A stretch of DNA of 64,000 bases, taken from NCBI GenBank assembly GCA_019635585.1, contig JAHBZE010000001.1, positions 1,116,001-1,180,000 of the forward strand, written 5' to 3'. A model generated the notes under the pieces. That model worked only from the letters and a program-made list of their open reading frames with translations, did not search any database and was not told the origin of the DNA. The position numbers were made by a program, and so were the translations under genes. Position 1 is the first letter of the stretch. The number at the start of each line of letters is the position of its first letter. This stretch comes from Xanthobacteraceae bacterium. GTDB taxonomy: Bacteria > Pseudomonadota > Alphaproteobacteria > Rhizobiales > Xanthobacteraceae. Below, one piece after another: positions 52,397 to 61,371 of the stretch.

Positions 52397-53575
52397 TCAG
52401 CGCTTGAGCCAGTCCGCAATGCGGTTCACTGCGATTTCGAGGCTCTCCGGACTCCGCGCAAAGCAGATACGCAGAAACGGCTCGGCACCCGGACCGAACG
52501 CCGTGCCGGGCGCGAGGCCCACGCCGGCTTCGTCGATCAGCTTCAATGCGAGAGCGCGCGAATCGTTTTCGCCTTCGACCGAAAAGAATGCGTAAAACGC
52601 GCCGTCAGGCGGCGCCAGCCTCACACGATTGCTTCTGCCGAGCACGTTCATCGTGATCTCGCGGCCTTTCCTCGATCGCTCGATCATGTGCTTCACGAAG
52701 TTCTCGCCCTTATCGAGAGCGGCGATGCCCGCGCGCTGCATGAAGACAGCCACACCGGAGGTCGAATACTGGATCAGGTTCTCGATCGCCTGTCCGAGCG
52801 AAGGATGCGCCTCGATCCAGCCGATACGCCAGCCGGTCATGGCCCAGTTCTTCGAGAAGGTATTGACGAAGAGAATGCGGTCTTCCGGGTCCATTACGTC
52901 GCGGAAGGACGGCGAACGCTCTCCGCCTTTCCAATAGAAGCGCGCGTAGATTTCGTCGGCGACGATCCAGAGGCCGTGCTTGCGCGCGAGCGCGAGCACG
53001 TTCTTCAGATCGTCCGGCGTCGCGACCCAGCCCGATGGATTGGCGGGGCTGTTCAGAAATATCACACGCGTGTGCGGACGAATGAGACTTTCGATCTTCG
53101 AAAGATCGAGCGAAAAACCCTTGTCGCCGAAATCCATCTCGACGAAGACCGGTTTTGCGCCGATCACCTGCGCTGCCGCCGCGGCATTCGGCCAGGTCGG
53201 GCTCGGAATGATGACCTCGTCGCCCGCGACCATGGTCAGCGCAAAGGCAATCTGGATCGCCTGCATGCCGGAGCCGCAGACGAAATAACGCTCGCGGTCG
53301 GCGGGCACTCCATAAAGCTTGTGATGATAGAGTGCCAGTTGTTCGCGCAGTTCGGGGATACCGCGTTGCCATGTATAAAAAGTCTCGCCGGACTTCAGCG
53401 AACGCGCCGCGGCTTCCGAAATGAAATCCGGTGTCGGCAGATCGCCTTCGCCCGCCCAGAGCGCGATCGTGCCTTCGCGCTTGCGGCCGTAATTCATCAC
53501 CTCGACGATGCCGCTTTCGGGGAGCGACTTCGCGGTCGCGCTCAGCGCGTCGAACAGTTTTGCGTTTGCGTTCAC
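52397..53575 (-). CDS. PLP-dependent aminotransferase (fold type I, aspartate-type class)
   Basis: 392 residues, GTG start. Blocks: LWAGEGDLPTPDF near the N-terminus, NSPANPSGWVA (Asn for the PLP ring), ADEIYARFYW (Asp to pyridine N), TFSKNWAMTGWRIGW with the Schiff-base Lys, and RICFARSPE with the carboxylate-binding Arg. It moves an amino group between an amino acid and a 2-oxoacid; exact amino acid not determined. It sits upstream of the oxidoreductase operon on the same strand but 256 bp away. Confidence 0.9.
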   Translation of the reverse strand: MNANAKLFDALSATAKSLPESGIVEVMNYGRKREGTIALWAGEGDLPTPDFISEAAARSLKSGETFYTWQRGIPELREQLALYHHKLYGVPADRERYFVCGSGMQAIQIAFALTMVAGDEVIIPSPTWPNAAAAAQVIGAKPVFVEMDFGDKGFSLDLSKIESLIRPHTRVIFLNSPANPSGWVATPDDLKNVLALARKHGLWIVADEIYARFYWKGGERSPSFRDVMDPEDRILFVNTFSKNWAMTGWRIGWIEAHPSLGQAIENLIQYSTSGVAVFMQRAGIAALDKGENFVKHMIERSRKGREITMNVLGRSNRVRLAPPDGAFYAFFSVEGENDSRALALKLIDEAGVGLAPGTAFGPGAEPFLRICFARSPESLEIAVNRIADWLKR

Positions 53576-53604
53576 GTTCTGCCTGCAAAAGAGAAAATGA
53601 AAAT

Positions 53605-53632
53605 GCCGGGGAGGATTTGAGCCCTCCCCGGC
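53605..53632 (-). terminator. Intrinsic terminator after mscL
   Basis: Stem of 10 bp (GCCGGGGAGG with CCTCCCCGGC) and an 8-nt loop, followed on the minus strand by the T-rich ATTTTCATTTTCTCTTTT. It is 31 bp past the mscL stop, a convincing Rho-independent terminator. Confidence 0.85.
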
Positions 53633-53663
53633 CTGCCCCGCAAGTCAGAGCAGATATGCCGGC

Positions 53664-54074
53664 TTACCTCTTTACGAGTGCGTCGCGAATTTCGGTGAGC
53701 AACTGCACTTCCTTGGACGGCGCCGGATCCGGCTTGGCCGCTTCCTTCGCCTTGAGGCGGTTGATTGCCTTGACCACGATAAACAGGATCGCCGCGATGA
53801 TCGTGAAGTTGATGACGATGGTGAGGAAGCTGCCATAGGCGAGCACCGCGCCCTGCTTTTTAGCCTCTGCCAATGAGCTTGCGGTAACCGATTTGGCGAG
53901 CGGCAGGAAGTAGTTCGAGAAGTCGAGACCGCCGAGCACGGCGCCAATGATCGGCATAAACAGGTCGCCGACAACCGATTCCACGATCTTGCCGAAGGCA
54001 GCGCCGATGATGACGGCAACGGCGAGATCGACGACATTTCCCTTCAGCGCGAATTTTTTAAATTCTTCCCACAT
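53664..54074 (-). CDS. mscL: Large-conductance mechanosensitive channel MscL
   Basis: 136 residues, usual size. The N-terminus [22 protein letters not shown] and [19 protein letters not shown] are the S1/TM1 signature, TM2 is [23 protein letters not shown], and the C-terminal helix with EIRDALVKR follows. Opens a nonselective pore under membrane tension during hypo-osmotic shock. It lies 11 bp downstream of the exonuclease/CBS fusion gene. Confidence 0.96.
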   Translation of the reverse strand: MWEEFKKFALKGNVVDLAVAVIIGAAFGKIVESVVGDLFMPIIGAVLGGLDFSNYFLPLAKSVTASSLAEAKKQGAVLAYGSFLTIVINFTIIAAILFIVVKAINRLKAKEAAKPDPAPSKEVQLLTEIRDALVKR

Positions 54075-54085
54075 CGCTCTCTCCT

Positions 54086-56230
54086 TTATGACGGCTGCGC
54101 GACGAGCAGATCGCGAAGCATTTCATTTGCATGTTTGATCGACGACAGCGCCTCTCTTAATTCGGCCTGATCGTCGCGAGAAAGGCGCTTGAGTTCTACC
54201 CGGTTCGAAGGCGGGCGGCCCGCCGCAATATCAACGAGCTGCTGGTCGAGGATTGCGCTCAGGATAACGCGGTGCGTTTCGATCATTGCGTTCAGATCCC
54301 GTTCCGAGCCAAGCCCGAGCGCACGCGCGCTCTCGATTCTCGCCTTGGTCGAATGTTCAGCGATACCGTTATAAATCGCAAGAACACGCGCGGTAGTCAC
54401 GATAACGAACAATCCGCCTCGCTTCAGGTCGATGCGGCCGTTTTCGGCTTTCCATCCGAACCAGCCGAGTGGCGGCTCGAAATTGCCACCCGATTCCGCG
54501 AGCAGTTTGGCAAAGCCGATTTGTCCTTTCGCGAGTTGATAGGCTTCGCGCCAGAGCGCGGCGGCAAGCGCTCCGTCGCCGTGCACTGCGCGAAAATCGA
54601 AAAAGATATCGACGGCGAGCAAGTCCTCCGGACTGGAGCGGCCGAGCCAATGCTCCAACCGCTCGCGCCAGGTCGCGGCACTCCCGCGCCACGATGCGTT
54701 CTTCGCCATCACGCCGCCCTTGCAATAGGGCACGCCGACTTCATGCAGAATGTCGGCGACATGCGTACCGAATTGCGCGAACCAGCGGTCCTCGGTGCCC
54801 TCCGGATCGCCGCTCGCAAACACGATCGCGTTGTCCTGGTCCATGGCAAGCAGACTTTCGCCACGTCCCGCGGAACCAAGCACAAGCAAAGCATAAGGAA
54901 CTGGCGGCTCGCCGTGCCCTTCGTCGCGCATCTTTTTTTCGGCAAGCATGCCTGCGCGGCGCGTGAGCGCGCCCAGTTCACGCGAGATGATCGCGGCGAC
55001 ATCGCGCGCTTCGATGCCTTCGTCCAGCAAGCCGCGGGCGACGGCGGGAAGTTTCGCCCACGCCTGGCCGAGTTCGTGGACATCACGGCCCTCGTCGATC
55101 TCGTCACCAAGCGTCACCGCGTCGCGCGCGCGAAGCCGCAACAAATCGCGCGCACTCAAGGCTCCGGCGACGAACCCCGATTCATCGACAACACCCAGAT
55201 GACGGACACGCCTGCGGTCCATCCGTCCGATCGCACGATAAACAAAGGCTTGCGCCGGAACGGAAGCCAACGGACGGCTGGCTATCGTGTTCACCGGCTT
55301 TGCGAGTGCGCCCTGCATGTCCGCACGCACCGCGCGCAAAATATCGCGCTCTGTAACGATGCCGCTTTCCACACCGAGAAACGGTCCGTTTTCGGGCGTC
55401 TTCCCTGCCGGGGTTACGAAGAGAGAACTGATCTTGCCGTCGGTCATCGTTTTCAACGCCTCTTCGATCGAAGCGTCGTTCGCGATAAAGCGCGGCGGCG
55501 ACGACATCAATTCGCGCACGCGATGGCGATAAGGATAGGAGTCGAGCCGCGCGAGCACCCGCTCCGAATCCATGCGCGACGGCGCGAGCACCGGCTCGGA
55601 CCATCCGGCGCGGTGTTGTTCTTCCAGCGCCGCAGTGAGTTTGGTGCAGGCGGCCTCAGCTTCCGCGAGCGTGCGGATATTGCCCTCACGCAGCTTCGGC
55701 ACCAGCGCGACGAAAATGCGCGCGGCGGTCAAGGCATCGCCGAGCGCCGCATGACGGTCGGCGGCGTGAATGCCGAGCCAGGCAGCGAGACTGTCGAGCG
55801 AATAGCCGGCGAGCGACGGCTCGACGATCTGGGCAAGCAGCCGCACGTCGAGCGTGCGCGGACGCGAGAACGGAATTCCGCTACGCGCGCACTCGTTCGC
55901 CAGTATCGCGAGGTCGTAACCGAGCGAATGGCCGATTACGATGCGCTCCCCGATGAAGTCCGTGAGCCGCGGCCATAACGCCGCGAAATTAGATTGGCCG
56001 CGCACTTTCTCGTCGTCGATCCCGTGCACGCCTGTAGCGACTTGCGGAATCGGAATTTCTGGGTCGACGAGCGCGCGAAATGTTTCGTCTTCGCTCGGCC
56101 TTCCCATAAGCAGACGAACCGCGCCGACTTCGACGATGCGCGCAAGTTTCGGATCGAGACTTGTCGTTTCGGTATCGAGCGCAATTGCGTCGAGCGCCAG
56201 TAACGGGGTCGCGCTGGTTCGGCTGGCCAT
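54086..56230 (-). CDS. Exonuclease-CBS-DUF294 nucleotidyltransferase fusion protein
   Basis: 714 residues in one frame. Domain order: DEDDh 3'-5' exonuclease (about 1-180) with [22 protein letters not shown] and the H-x4-D of HAALGDA; two CBS domains (about 240-370); DUF294 nucleotidyltransferase (about 380-560) with LGSAGRGES and MDQDNAIVF giving the GS-RxE-DxD metal set; and the DUF294 C-terminal helical domain (about 580-714). All catalytic residues seem intact. In several gammaproteobacteria I recall the exonuclease and CBS-nucleotidyltransferase as two adjacent genes near acetate permease genes. It is divergent from the symporter-type sensor kinase. Confidence 0.85.
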   Translation of the reverse strand: MASRTSATPLLALDAIALDTETTSLDPKLARIVEVGAVRLLMGRPSEDETFRALVDPEIPIPQVATGVHGIDDEKVRGQSNFAALWPRLTDFIGERIVIGHSLGYDLAILANECARSGIPFSRPRTLDVRLLAQIVEPSLAGYSLDSLAAWLGIHAADRHAALGDALTAARIFVALVPKLREGNIRTLAEAEAACTKLTAALEEQHRAGWSEPVLAPSRMDSERVLARLDSYPYRHRVRELMSSPPRFIANDASIEEALKTMTDGKISSLFVTPAGKTPENGPFLGVESGIVTERDILRAVRADMQGALAKPVNTIASRPLASVPAQAFVYRAIGRMDRRRVRHLGVVDESGFVAGALSARDLLRLRARDAVTLGDEIDEGRDVHELGQAWAKLPAVARGLLDEGIEARDVAAIISRELGALTRRAGMLAEKKMRDEGHGEPPVPYALLVLGSAGRGESLLAMDQDNAIVFASGDPEGTEDRWFAQFGTHVADILHEVGVPYCKGGVMAKNASWRGSAATWRERLEHWLGRSSPEDLLAVDIFFDFRAVHGDGALAAALWREAYQLAKGQIGFAKLLAESGGNFEPPLGWFGWKAENGRIDLKRGGLFVIVTTARVLAIYNGIAEHSTKARIESARALGLGSERDLNAMIETHRVILSAILDQQLVDIAAGRPPSNRVELKRLSRDDQAELREALSSIKHANEMLRDLLVAQPS

Positions 56231-56453
56231 GGCGCGCCTTCAAGCCTCGCGAACGGCCACAGGCGCGCCGGGATTTTCACGCGCGCAGGCCGGGCGCTTA
56301 CTCCGGAGACAGACCGGAGCGCGGATTGATGACGGTTCGCGGCTCATGGACAAGCAGTTCGCGCTATGGTCCCCTTCCTGTCAAATCCCCCGCACGTAAG
56401 GATAATTCGCAATTTCCGGGGGTGAGCGAAGCGAACCGGATAGAAGAGCCGCC
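56231..56453. promoter_or_regulatory. Divergent promoter region, exonuclease fusion / sensor kinase
   Basis: 223 bp between divergent starts. It holds an inverted repeat CTCCGG-7 nt-CCGGAG at 56301-56319. No gene and no clear promoter hexamers were identified. Confidence 0.4.
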
Positions 56454-59400
56454 ATGCTACAAGGTTGGGTCGTCGTCTTCACCGCGCTTGCCTATATCGG
56501 CTTTCTATTCGCCGTCGCGAGCTATGGCGACCGCGGCCGGCCCCGATGGGCGGTCCGCAGCGCGCGGCCGCTGATCTATCCGTTGTCGCTCGCGGTCTAT
56601 TGCACCTCGTGGACCTTCTTCGGCTCGGTCGGCCTGTCGTCGCGGCAGGGCCTCGACTTCCTGACCATCTACCTCGGCCCCGTGCTAATGGTAGGGCTGT
56701 TCTATCCGCTGATCCTGAAAATCATCCGGCTCGCGAAATCGCAGAACATCACCTCGATCGCCGACTTCATCGCCGCGCGCTACGGCAAGAGCCAGACGGT
56801 CGCAGCGATCGTAACGCTCGTCGCAGTGATCGGCGCGGTGCCTTACATCGCACTTCAGCTCAAGGCGGTATCGGCGTCGCTGCTCACCATGCTCGGGCAA
56901 ACACAGCCGACCGCGGGTCACGATCTTCCGATCATCGGCGATCTCGCAATTCTCGTGACACTGACGATGGCGCTGTTCGCTATCCTTTTCGGTACGCGCC
57001 ACATCGATGCAACCGAGCATCAGGAAGGCTTGATGCTTGCGATCGCGACGGAATCGCTGATCAAGCTGCTCGCGTTCCTGATCGTCGGCACCTACGTCAC
57101 TTACTTTTTGTTCGCCGGTCCGGGCGACCTTGTCATGCGCGCGAACCTTCAAACCGACGTGCTGCAGATCTTCACGCGGATTCCGGACGCGACGACATGG
57201 ATCACCATGACCGCACTGTCGTTCCTCTGCATCGTGCTGCTGCCACGGCAGTTCCATGTCACAGTCGTGGAGAACAACGGCGCGCAAGAAATGAAGCGCG
57301 CGGCATGGCTGTTTCCGATCTATCTGGTATTGATCAACCTTTTCGTCGTGCCGATCGCGATGGCAGGCATGACAATTTTTCCGAAAGGATCAGTCGATTC
57401 CGACATGTTCCTGCTCGCGCTTCCATTGAACGCGGGCAACGGCTGGATTGCGATGATCGCCTTCATCGGAGGTCTGTCGGCTGCGACCGCGATGGTGATC
57501 GTGGAAAGCGTCGCGGTCGCGATCATGGTGTCGAACGATCTCGTCGTGCCATTCCTGCTTCGCATGCGCGGACGCGACGCGGCACGCGAATCGCTTCCGG
57601 ACATGGGCGCGGTACTTCTGCTTGCGCGACGCATTTCGATTTTCGTCGTACTGTGCTTCGCTTATCTCTATTACCGCTATGCCGGCGAAGCGCAGCTCGC
57701 GCAAATAGGTCTTTTGTCTTTTGCCGCGATCGCGCAATTCGGGCCCGCTTTCTTCGGCGGACTGATCTGGCGGCGCGCGACCGCGGCCGGCGCGATCACC
57801 GGCATCGTCGCGGGTGTCGCGATCTGGGGCTTTACGCTGTTGCTGCCGAGTTTCATTGAATCCGGCTTCATCGATCCCAGAATATTGCAAACAGGGCTGT
57901 TCGGGCTCAGCGCGCTGCGGCCGCAAGCGCTGTTCGGTTTCACCGGCTGGGCGCCACTCACGCACGGTGTGTTCTGGAGCCTCAGCGTCAACATCACGCT
58001 GTTTGCCGTCGTCTCGCTGCTGACACGGCCTGCGCCGATCGAAAAGCTGCAGGCAAGCGTATTCGTACCGTCGAACCTGGCACCGATGGCCTCAAGCTAT
58101 ATGCTCTGGCGGTCGCGCGTGACGGTCGAGGAACTGCTCGCGACGATCGCGCGCTATCTCGGTGAGGAGCGCACGCGGCGCTCGTTCGAAAGTTTCGCCG
58201 CTACGCGCGGGCTTACGCTCGAGCCTAAGCGCGAAGCGGACGTGCACCTCCTGCGCTATGCGGAACATCTGCTCGCTTCCGCGATCGGCGCAGCGTCGTC
58301 GCGGCTCGTGCTTTCGTTGCTCCTGCGCAAGCGGACCGTTTCCACGAAGGCCGCGCTGAAACTGCTCGACGACGCGTCCGAAGCGATCCAGTACAATCGC
58401 GAGATTCTGCAGACCGCGCTCGATCACGTGCGGCAGGGCATAGCAGTGTTCGACAAGCAGATGCAGCTCGTCACCTGGAATCGCTACTTCGGCGAGATGC
58501 TGGAGTTGCCGCCCGATCTCGTGCGCGTCGGCGTGCGGCTCGACGAAATCCTCTATCGCCTCGCGGAGCGCGGCGACTTCGGCACCGGCACAATCGACGC
58601 AATCCTCCAGGACCGCCTCGAGCGCTACGTCCAGCGCACCGGCATTTTCCACGAACGTATGCCAAAGCGCGGCATGGTGATCGAGGTGCGCTCGAACCGG
58701 ATGCCGGACAGCGGGATCGTCGTGACCTACACCGACATCACGCCCTCGGTCGAAGCGGCCGAGGCGCTGGAACGGCGCGTGCAGGAACGTACCGAAGAGC
58801 TTACGCGGCTGAACCAGGAGCTTGCGCGCGCAAAAGCCGAAGCGGACGAGGCCAATATCTCAAAGACACGATTCCTCGCCGCCGCGAGCCACGACATTCT
58901 GCAACCGCTCAACGCCGCGCGGCTCTACGCGACCAGCCTGGTCGAGCGCGAGCGCGGCTCGAACGAAGCGAAGCTCGCGGGCAACGTCGACGCTTCGCTC
59001 GAAGCGGTTGAGGAAATTCTCGGCGCGCTGCTCGATATTTCGCGGCTCGATACCGGCGCACTGCAGCCGGAAATTTCGAATTTCCGCATCAACGAACTTT
59101 TGAGCCAGTTGCAGCTCGAGTTCGCGCCGCTCGCGGCCGAGAACGGGCTCACGCTGAAATTCCTGCCCTGCTCCTTGAACGTACGCTCCGATCGGCGGCT
59201 GCTTCGGCGGCTTTTGCAGAACCTGATTTCGAATGCGATCAAGTACACGCCGAAAGGCCGTGTCGTCGTAGGTTGCCGCCGCAAAGGCGGGAAGATCCGC
59301 GTCGAAGTGCACGATAGCGGTCTCGGCATTCCGGCCAAGGAACAAAAAAATATCTTCCGCGAGTTTCAGCGGCTCGATCAGGGTGCGAAGGCGGCGCGCG

Positions 59401-59960
59401 GGCTCGGACTCGGCCTTTCCATCGTCGAGCGCATCGGCCGGGTACTCGGACACAAGATCGCGTTGCGTTCGAAGGCGCGCAAGGGTTCGATGTTCTCGGT
59501 CGAAGTGCCGACCGTCGCCATCGCCGCTGCAACGCCTGCGATCGCGCAAAGCGCGCACGCGCCGGTTGCCGCACTCGAGGGCATCGTGACGCTGTGTATC
59601 GACAACGACCCGCAGATTCTCGATGGTATGAACGTGCTCTTGTCCGGCTGGGGATGCCGGGTCGTTATCGCCCACGATCTCGAAAGCGCGCTTGTGTTAT
59701 GCGGAAACGGCGGCGAGCAACCGGACGTGCTGCTGGTCGACTATCATCTCGACAAAGGCAATGGCATCGAAACCATCGCAGCACTACGCAAGCAATTGGG
59801 CGCCGATCTGCCCGCGGCGCTGATTACAGCGGACCGCACGCCGCAGGTTCGCGAAGAAGCACGCGAGCGGGACATTCATGTGTTGAACAAGCCGTTGCGT
59901 CCGGCGGCGCTGCGCGCGTTCCTTGCGCAGTGGCGTGTGACGCGCCCTGCGGCGGAATAA
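56454..59960 (+). CDS. crbS: Symporter-type hybrid sensor histidine kinase (CrbS/MxtR-like)
   Basis: 1168 residues. N-terminal sodium:solute symporter-type domain of about 12-13 helices (1-500; VVFTALAYIGFLFAVASYG, SVGLSSRQGLDFLTIYLGP, FFGGLIWRRATAAGA), then a STAC-like/PAS region (about 640-770), HisKA with His813 in ASHDILQPLN, HATPase with N box and GLGLSIVERIG, and a C-terminal receiver with Asp1096 in LLVDYHLDKG. This is the architecture of CrbS, which with CrbR controls acetate use in gammaproteobacteria. Ligand in this organism is not shown. Confidence 0.85.
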   Translation: MLQGWVVVFTALAYIGFLFAVASYGDRGRPRWAVRSARPLIYPLSLAVYCTSWTFFGSVGLSSRQGLDFLTIYLGPVLMVGLFYPLILKIIRLAKSQNITSIADFIAARYGKSQTVAAIVTLVAVIGAVPYIALQLKAVSASLLTMLGQTQPTAGHDLPIIGDLAILVTLTMALFAILFGTRHIDATEHQEGLMLAIATESLIKLLAFLIVGTYVTYFLFAGPGDLVMRANLQTDVLQIFTRIPDATTWITMTALSFLCIVLLPRQFHVTVVENNGAQEMKRAAWLFPIYLVLINLFVVPIAMAGMTIFPKGSVDSDMFLLALPLNAGNGWIAMIAFIGGLSAATAMVIVESVAVAIMVSNDLVVPFLLRMRGRDAARESLPDMGAVLLLARRISIFVVLCFAYLYYRYAGEAQLAQIGLLSFAAIAQFGPAFFGGLIWRRATAAGAITGIVAGVAIWGFTLLLPSFIESGFIDPRILQTGLFGLSALRPQALFGFTGWAPLTHGVFWSLSVNITLFAVVSLLTRPAPIEKLQASVFVPSNLAPMASSYMLWRSRVTVEELLATIARYLGEERTRRSFESFAATRGLTLEPKREADVHLLRYAEHLLASAIGAASSRLVLSLLLRKRTVSTKAALKLLDDASEAIQYNREILQTALDHVRQGIAVFDKQMQLVTWNRYFGEMLELPPDLVRVGVRLDEILYRLAERGDFGTGTIDAILQDRLERYVQRTGIFHERMPKRGMVIEVRSNRMPDSGIVVTYTDITPSVEAAEALERRVQERTEELTRLNQELARAKAEADEANISKTRFLAAASHDILQPLNAARLYATSLVERERGSNEAKLAGNVDASLEAVEEILGALLDISRLDTGALQPEISNFRINELLSQLQLEFAPLAAENGLTLKFLPCSLNVRSDRRLLRRLLQNLISNAIKYTPKGRVVVGCRRKGGKIRVEVHDSGLGIPAKEQKNIFREFQRLDQGAKAARGLGLGLSIVERIGRVLGHKIALRSKARKGSMFSVEVPTVAIAAATPAIAQSAHAPVAALEGIVTLCIDNDPQILDGMNVLLSGWGCRVVIAHDLESALVLCGNGGEQPDVLLVDYHLDKGNGIETIAALRKQLGADLPAALITADRTPQVREEARERDIHVLNKPLRPAALRAFLAQWRVTRPAAE

Positions 59961-60683
59961 TCAGTTCAGCGATTTCGGCCACTGGCCCGCTTCAATCTTG
60001 GAAGCGGCGATCACGGCCTGGGTCCGGCTTTCGACGCCGAGCTTCTGCAAGATCGCAGAGACATGCGCCTTCACGGTCGCTTCGGAGACCGTCAGCTCAA
60101 AAGCGATCTGCTTGTTGAGCAAACCTTCGGAAAGCATCATCAAGACGCGCACCTGCTGCGGTGTCAGCGTTGCGAGCCGCGCGACCAGATCGCGGGTTTC
60201 CTTATCTTCGGTCGAGGTGAGATCGACGTCCGGCGGCGTCCAGACGCCGCCGTCGAGCACCTTGTGGATGGCCACGCGCATCACATCGACGCTCAGCGTC
60301 TTCGGCACGAAGCCGCTCGCGCCGAATTCCATGCAGCGGCGGATAACGTCCGGCTCTTCGTTCGCCGAAACCACGACCACCGGCACACCGGGAAACTGCG
60401 CGCGGAGATAAAGCAGACCCGAGAAGCCACGGACGCCAGGCATCGAGAGATCGAGCAGCACGAGGTCCATGTCGGCCTCGCGTTCTAAGAGGCCCTGCAA
60501 TTCCTCGAAGCCGCCGGCTTCGAAAATCTTGGTGGCAACGAACTGCTGCCCGACCGCTTCCTTCAGCGCGCCGCGAAACAGCGGGTGGTCGTCCGCGATC
60601 ACGAAACGATAGGACGCGGTGGGGTCCACCTTGGAAATGCCCTGCGCCACGGAGGAAGCCTGTGTCATGAAGCCGTTACTCAT
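59961..60683 (-). CDS. crbR: LuxR/NarL-family response regulator (CrbR-like)
   Basis: 240 residues from ATG 60683 (ATG 60668 also possible). Receiver domain: FVIADDHPLFRGAL with acidic D31-D32, phospho-acceptor Asp78 in LLDLSMPG, and Lys in FVPKTLS; C-terminal LuxR-type DNA-binding domain LTPQQVRVLMMLSEGLLNKQ (about 174-215). It faces the sensor kinase tail to tail with zero bases between stops, consistent with being its partner, in the manner of CrbS/CrbR or MxtR/ErdR. Confidence 0.82.
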   Translation of the reverse strand: MSNGFMTQASSVAQGISKVDPTASYRFVIADDHPLFRGALKEAVGQQFVATKIFEAGGFEELQGLLEREADMDLVLLDLSMPGVRGFSGLLYLRAQFPGVPVVVVSANEEPDVIRRCMEFGASGFVPKTLSVDVMRVAIHKVLDGGVWTPPDVDLTSTEDKETRDLVARLATLTPQQVRVLMMLSEGLLNKQIAFELTVSEATVKAHVSAILQKLGVESRTQAVIAASKIEAGQWPKSLN

Positions 60684-60761
60684 ACGCCGGAAGTGCGATT
60701 GCAAGCCATTGTTTCCGTCCGGCGAAACCGGAGCAAGGGCGCGCCGCGGTTACGCTTAATT

Positions 60762-60788
60762 CGGGGCCGCGCAACAGCAGCGGCCCCG
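60762..60788. terminator. GC-rich hairpin between crbR-like gene and small periplasmic gene
   Basis: A 9-bp perfect stem (CGGGGCCGC with GCGGCCCCG) and a 9-nt loop, 46 bp downstream of the small periplasmic gene. No T tract follows in the minus direction, so its terminator role is modest; it may also sit in the crbR leader. Confidence 0.5.
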
Positions 60789-60833
60789 GAGCGTTATTTT
60801 ATCGATATTTCAGAAGGTTACGCTTCGAAACGG

Positions 60834-61265
60834 TCAGGTTTTGTTTCGCGGGGTGTCGGCTTCCCATTCCTTCTTCAGGTTTTCCACGACGCCGCGAAAG
60901 CGCTTCATCACCTTTTCGAAGAAGCCCATGACCTGCTCGATCTCCTGATCGGAAGGCGCACGGAAGCGGTTACCGGGCTCGTTCGTCTGCCGCTCGAGCG
61001 CGGCGATACGGTCGGTTAGCCGACGGATCTCGGCTTCGAGCGCCGCGCGGTCGTCCGCCACCGTCTCGCAACTCCAGGCGCTTTCGCGCTCGCGGCAGAA
61101 GGACACCTGCCCGGTCTGCGAATCCAGCCGCAGGAAGCCGCCCTCGACCTTCTGCAACTTGAAGCGCCAGCTATCGTTCGGCGATGCCGGCGTCTGCGCG
61201 GATGCGTTGCCGCAGGCGAGCGACGCCGCGAAGGCAAAAGCGAAAATTCCAGCCGCAGTTTTCAT
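60834..61265 (-). CDS. Small exported coiled-coil protein of unknown function
   Basis: 143 residues from ATG 61265, chosen because it starts a signal peptide (MKTAAGIFAFAFAASLACG, cut after ASA). The mature part has a Cys pair (FCRERESAWSCE) that could form a disulfide, then a coiled coil DRAALEAEIRRLTDRIAALERQ and a C-terminal helix EQVMGFFEKVMKRFRGVV. Periplasmic; no catalytic motifs. Function unknown; it lies between crbR and the fatty-acid oxidation operon on the minus strand. Confidence 0.75.
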   Translation of the reverse strand: MKTAAGIFAFAFAASLACGNASAQTPASPNDSWRFKLQKVEGGFLRLDSQTGQVSFCRERESAWSCETVADDRAALEAEIRRLTDRIAALERQTNEPGNRFRAPSDQEIEQVMGFFEKVMKRFRGVVENLKKEWEADTPRNKT

Positions 61266-61313
61266 GACGGTCCCTCGGTCGTTCCTGGCAGTCGTTTCCG
61301 GCCGAAATGGAAA

Positions 61314-61343
61314 CGCTCCCCGCACATTCAAGTGCGAGGAGCG
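61314..61343 (-). terminator. Intrinsic terminator of the fadA-fadJ operon
   Basis: Stem CGCTCC-C-CGCAC with GTGCG-A-GGAGCG (one C/A mismatch) and loop ATTCAA, 29 bp past the fadJ stop. The minus-strand sequence continues TTTCCATTTC, a moderate T tract. Confidence 0.7.
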
Positions 61344-61371
61344 CAATCTTGTTCCTAATTTCAGGCGAGCG

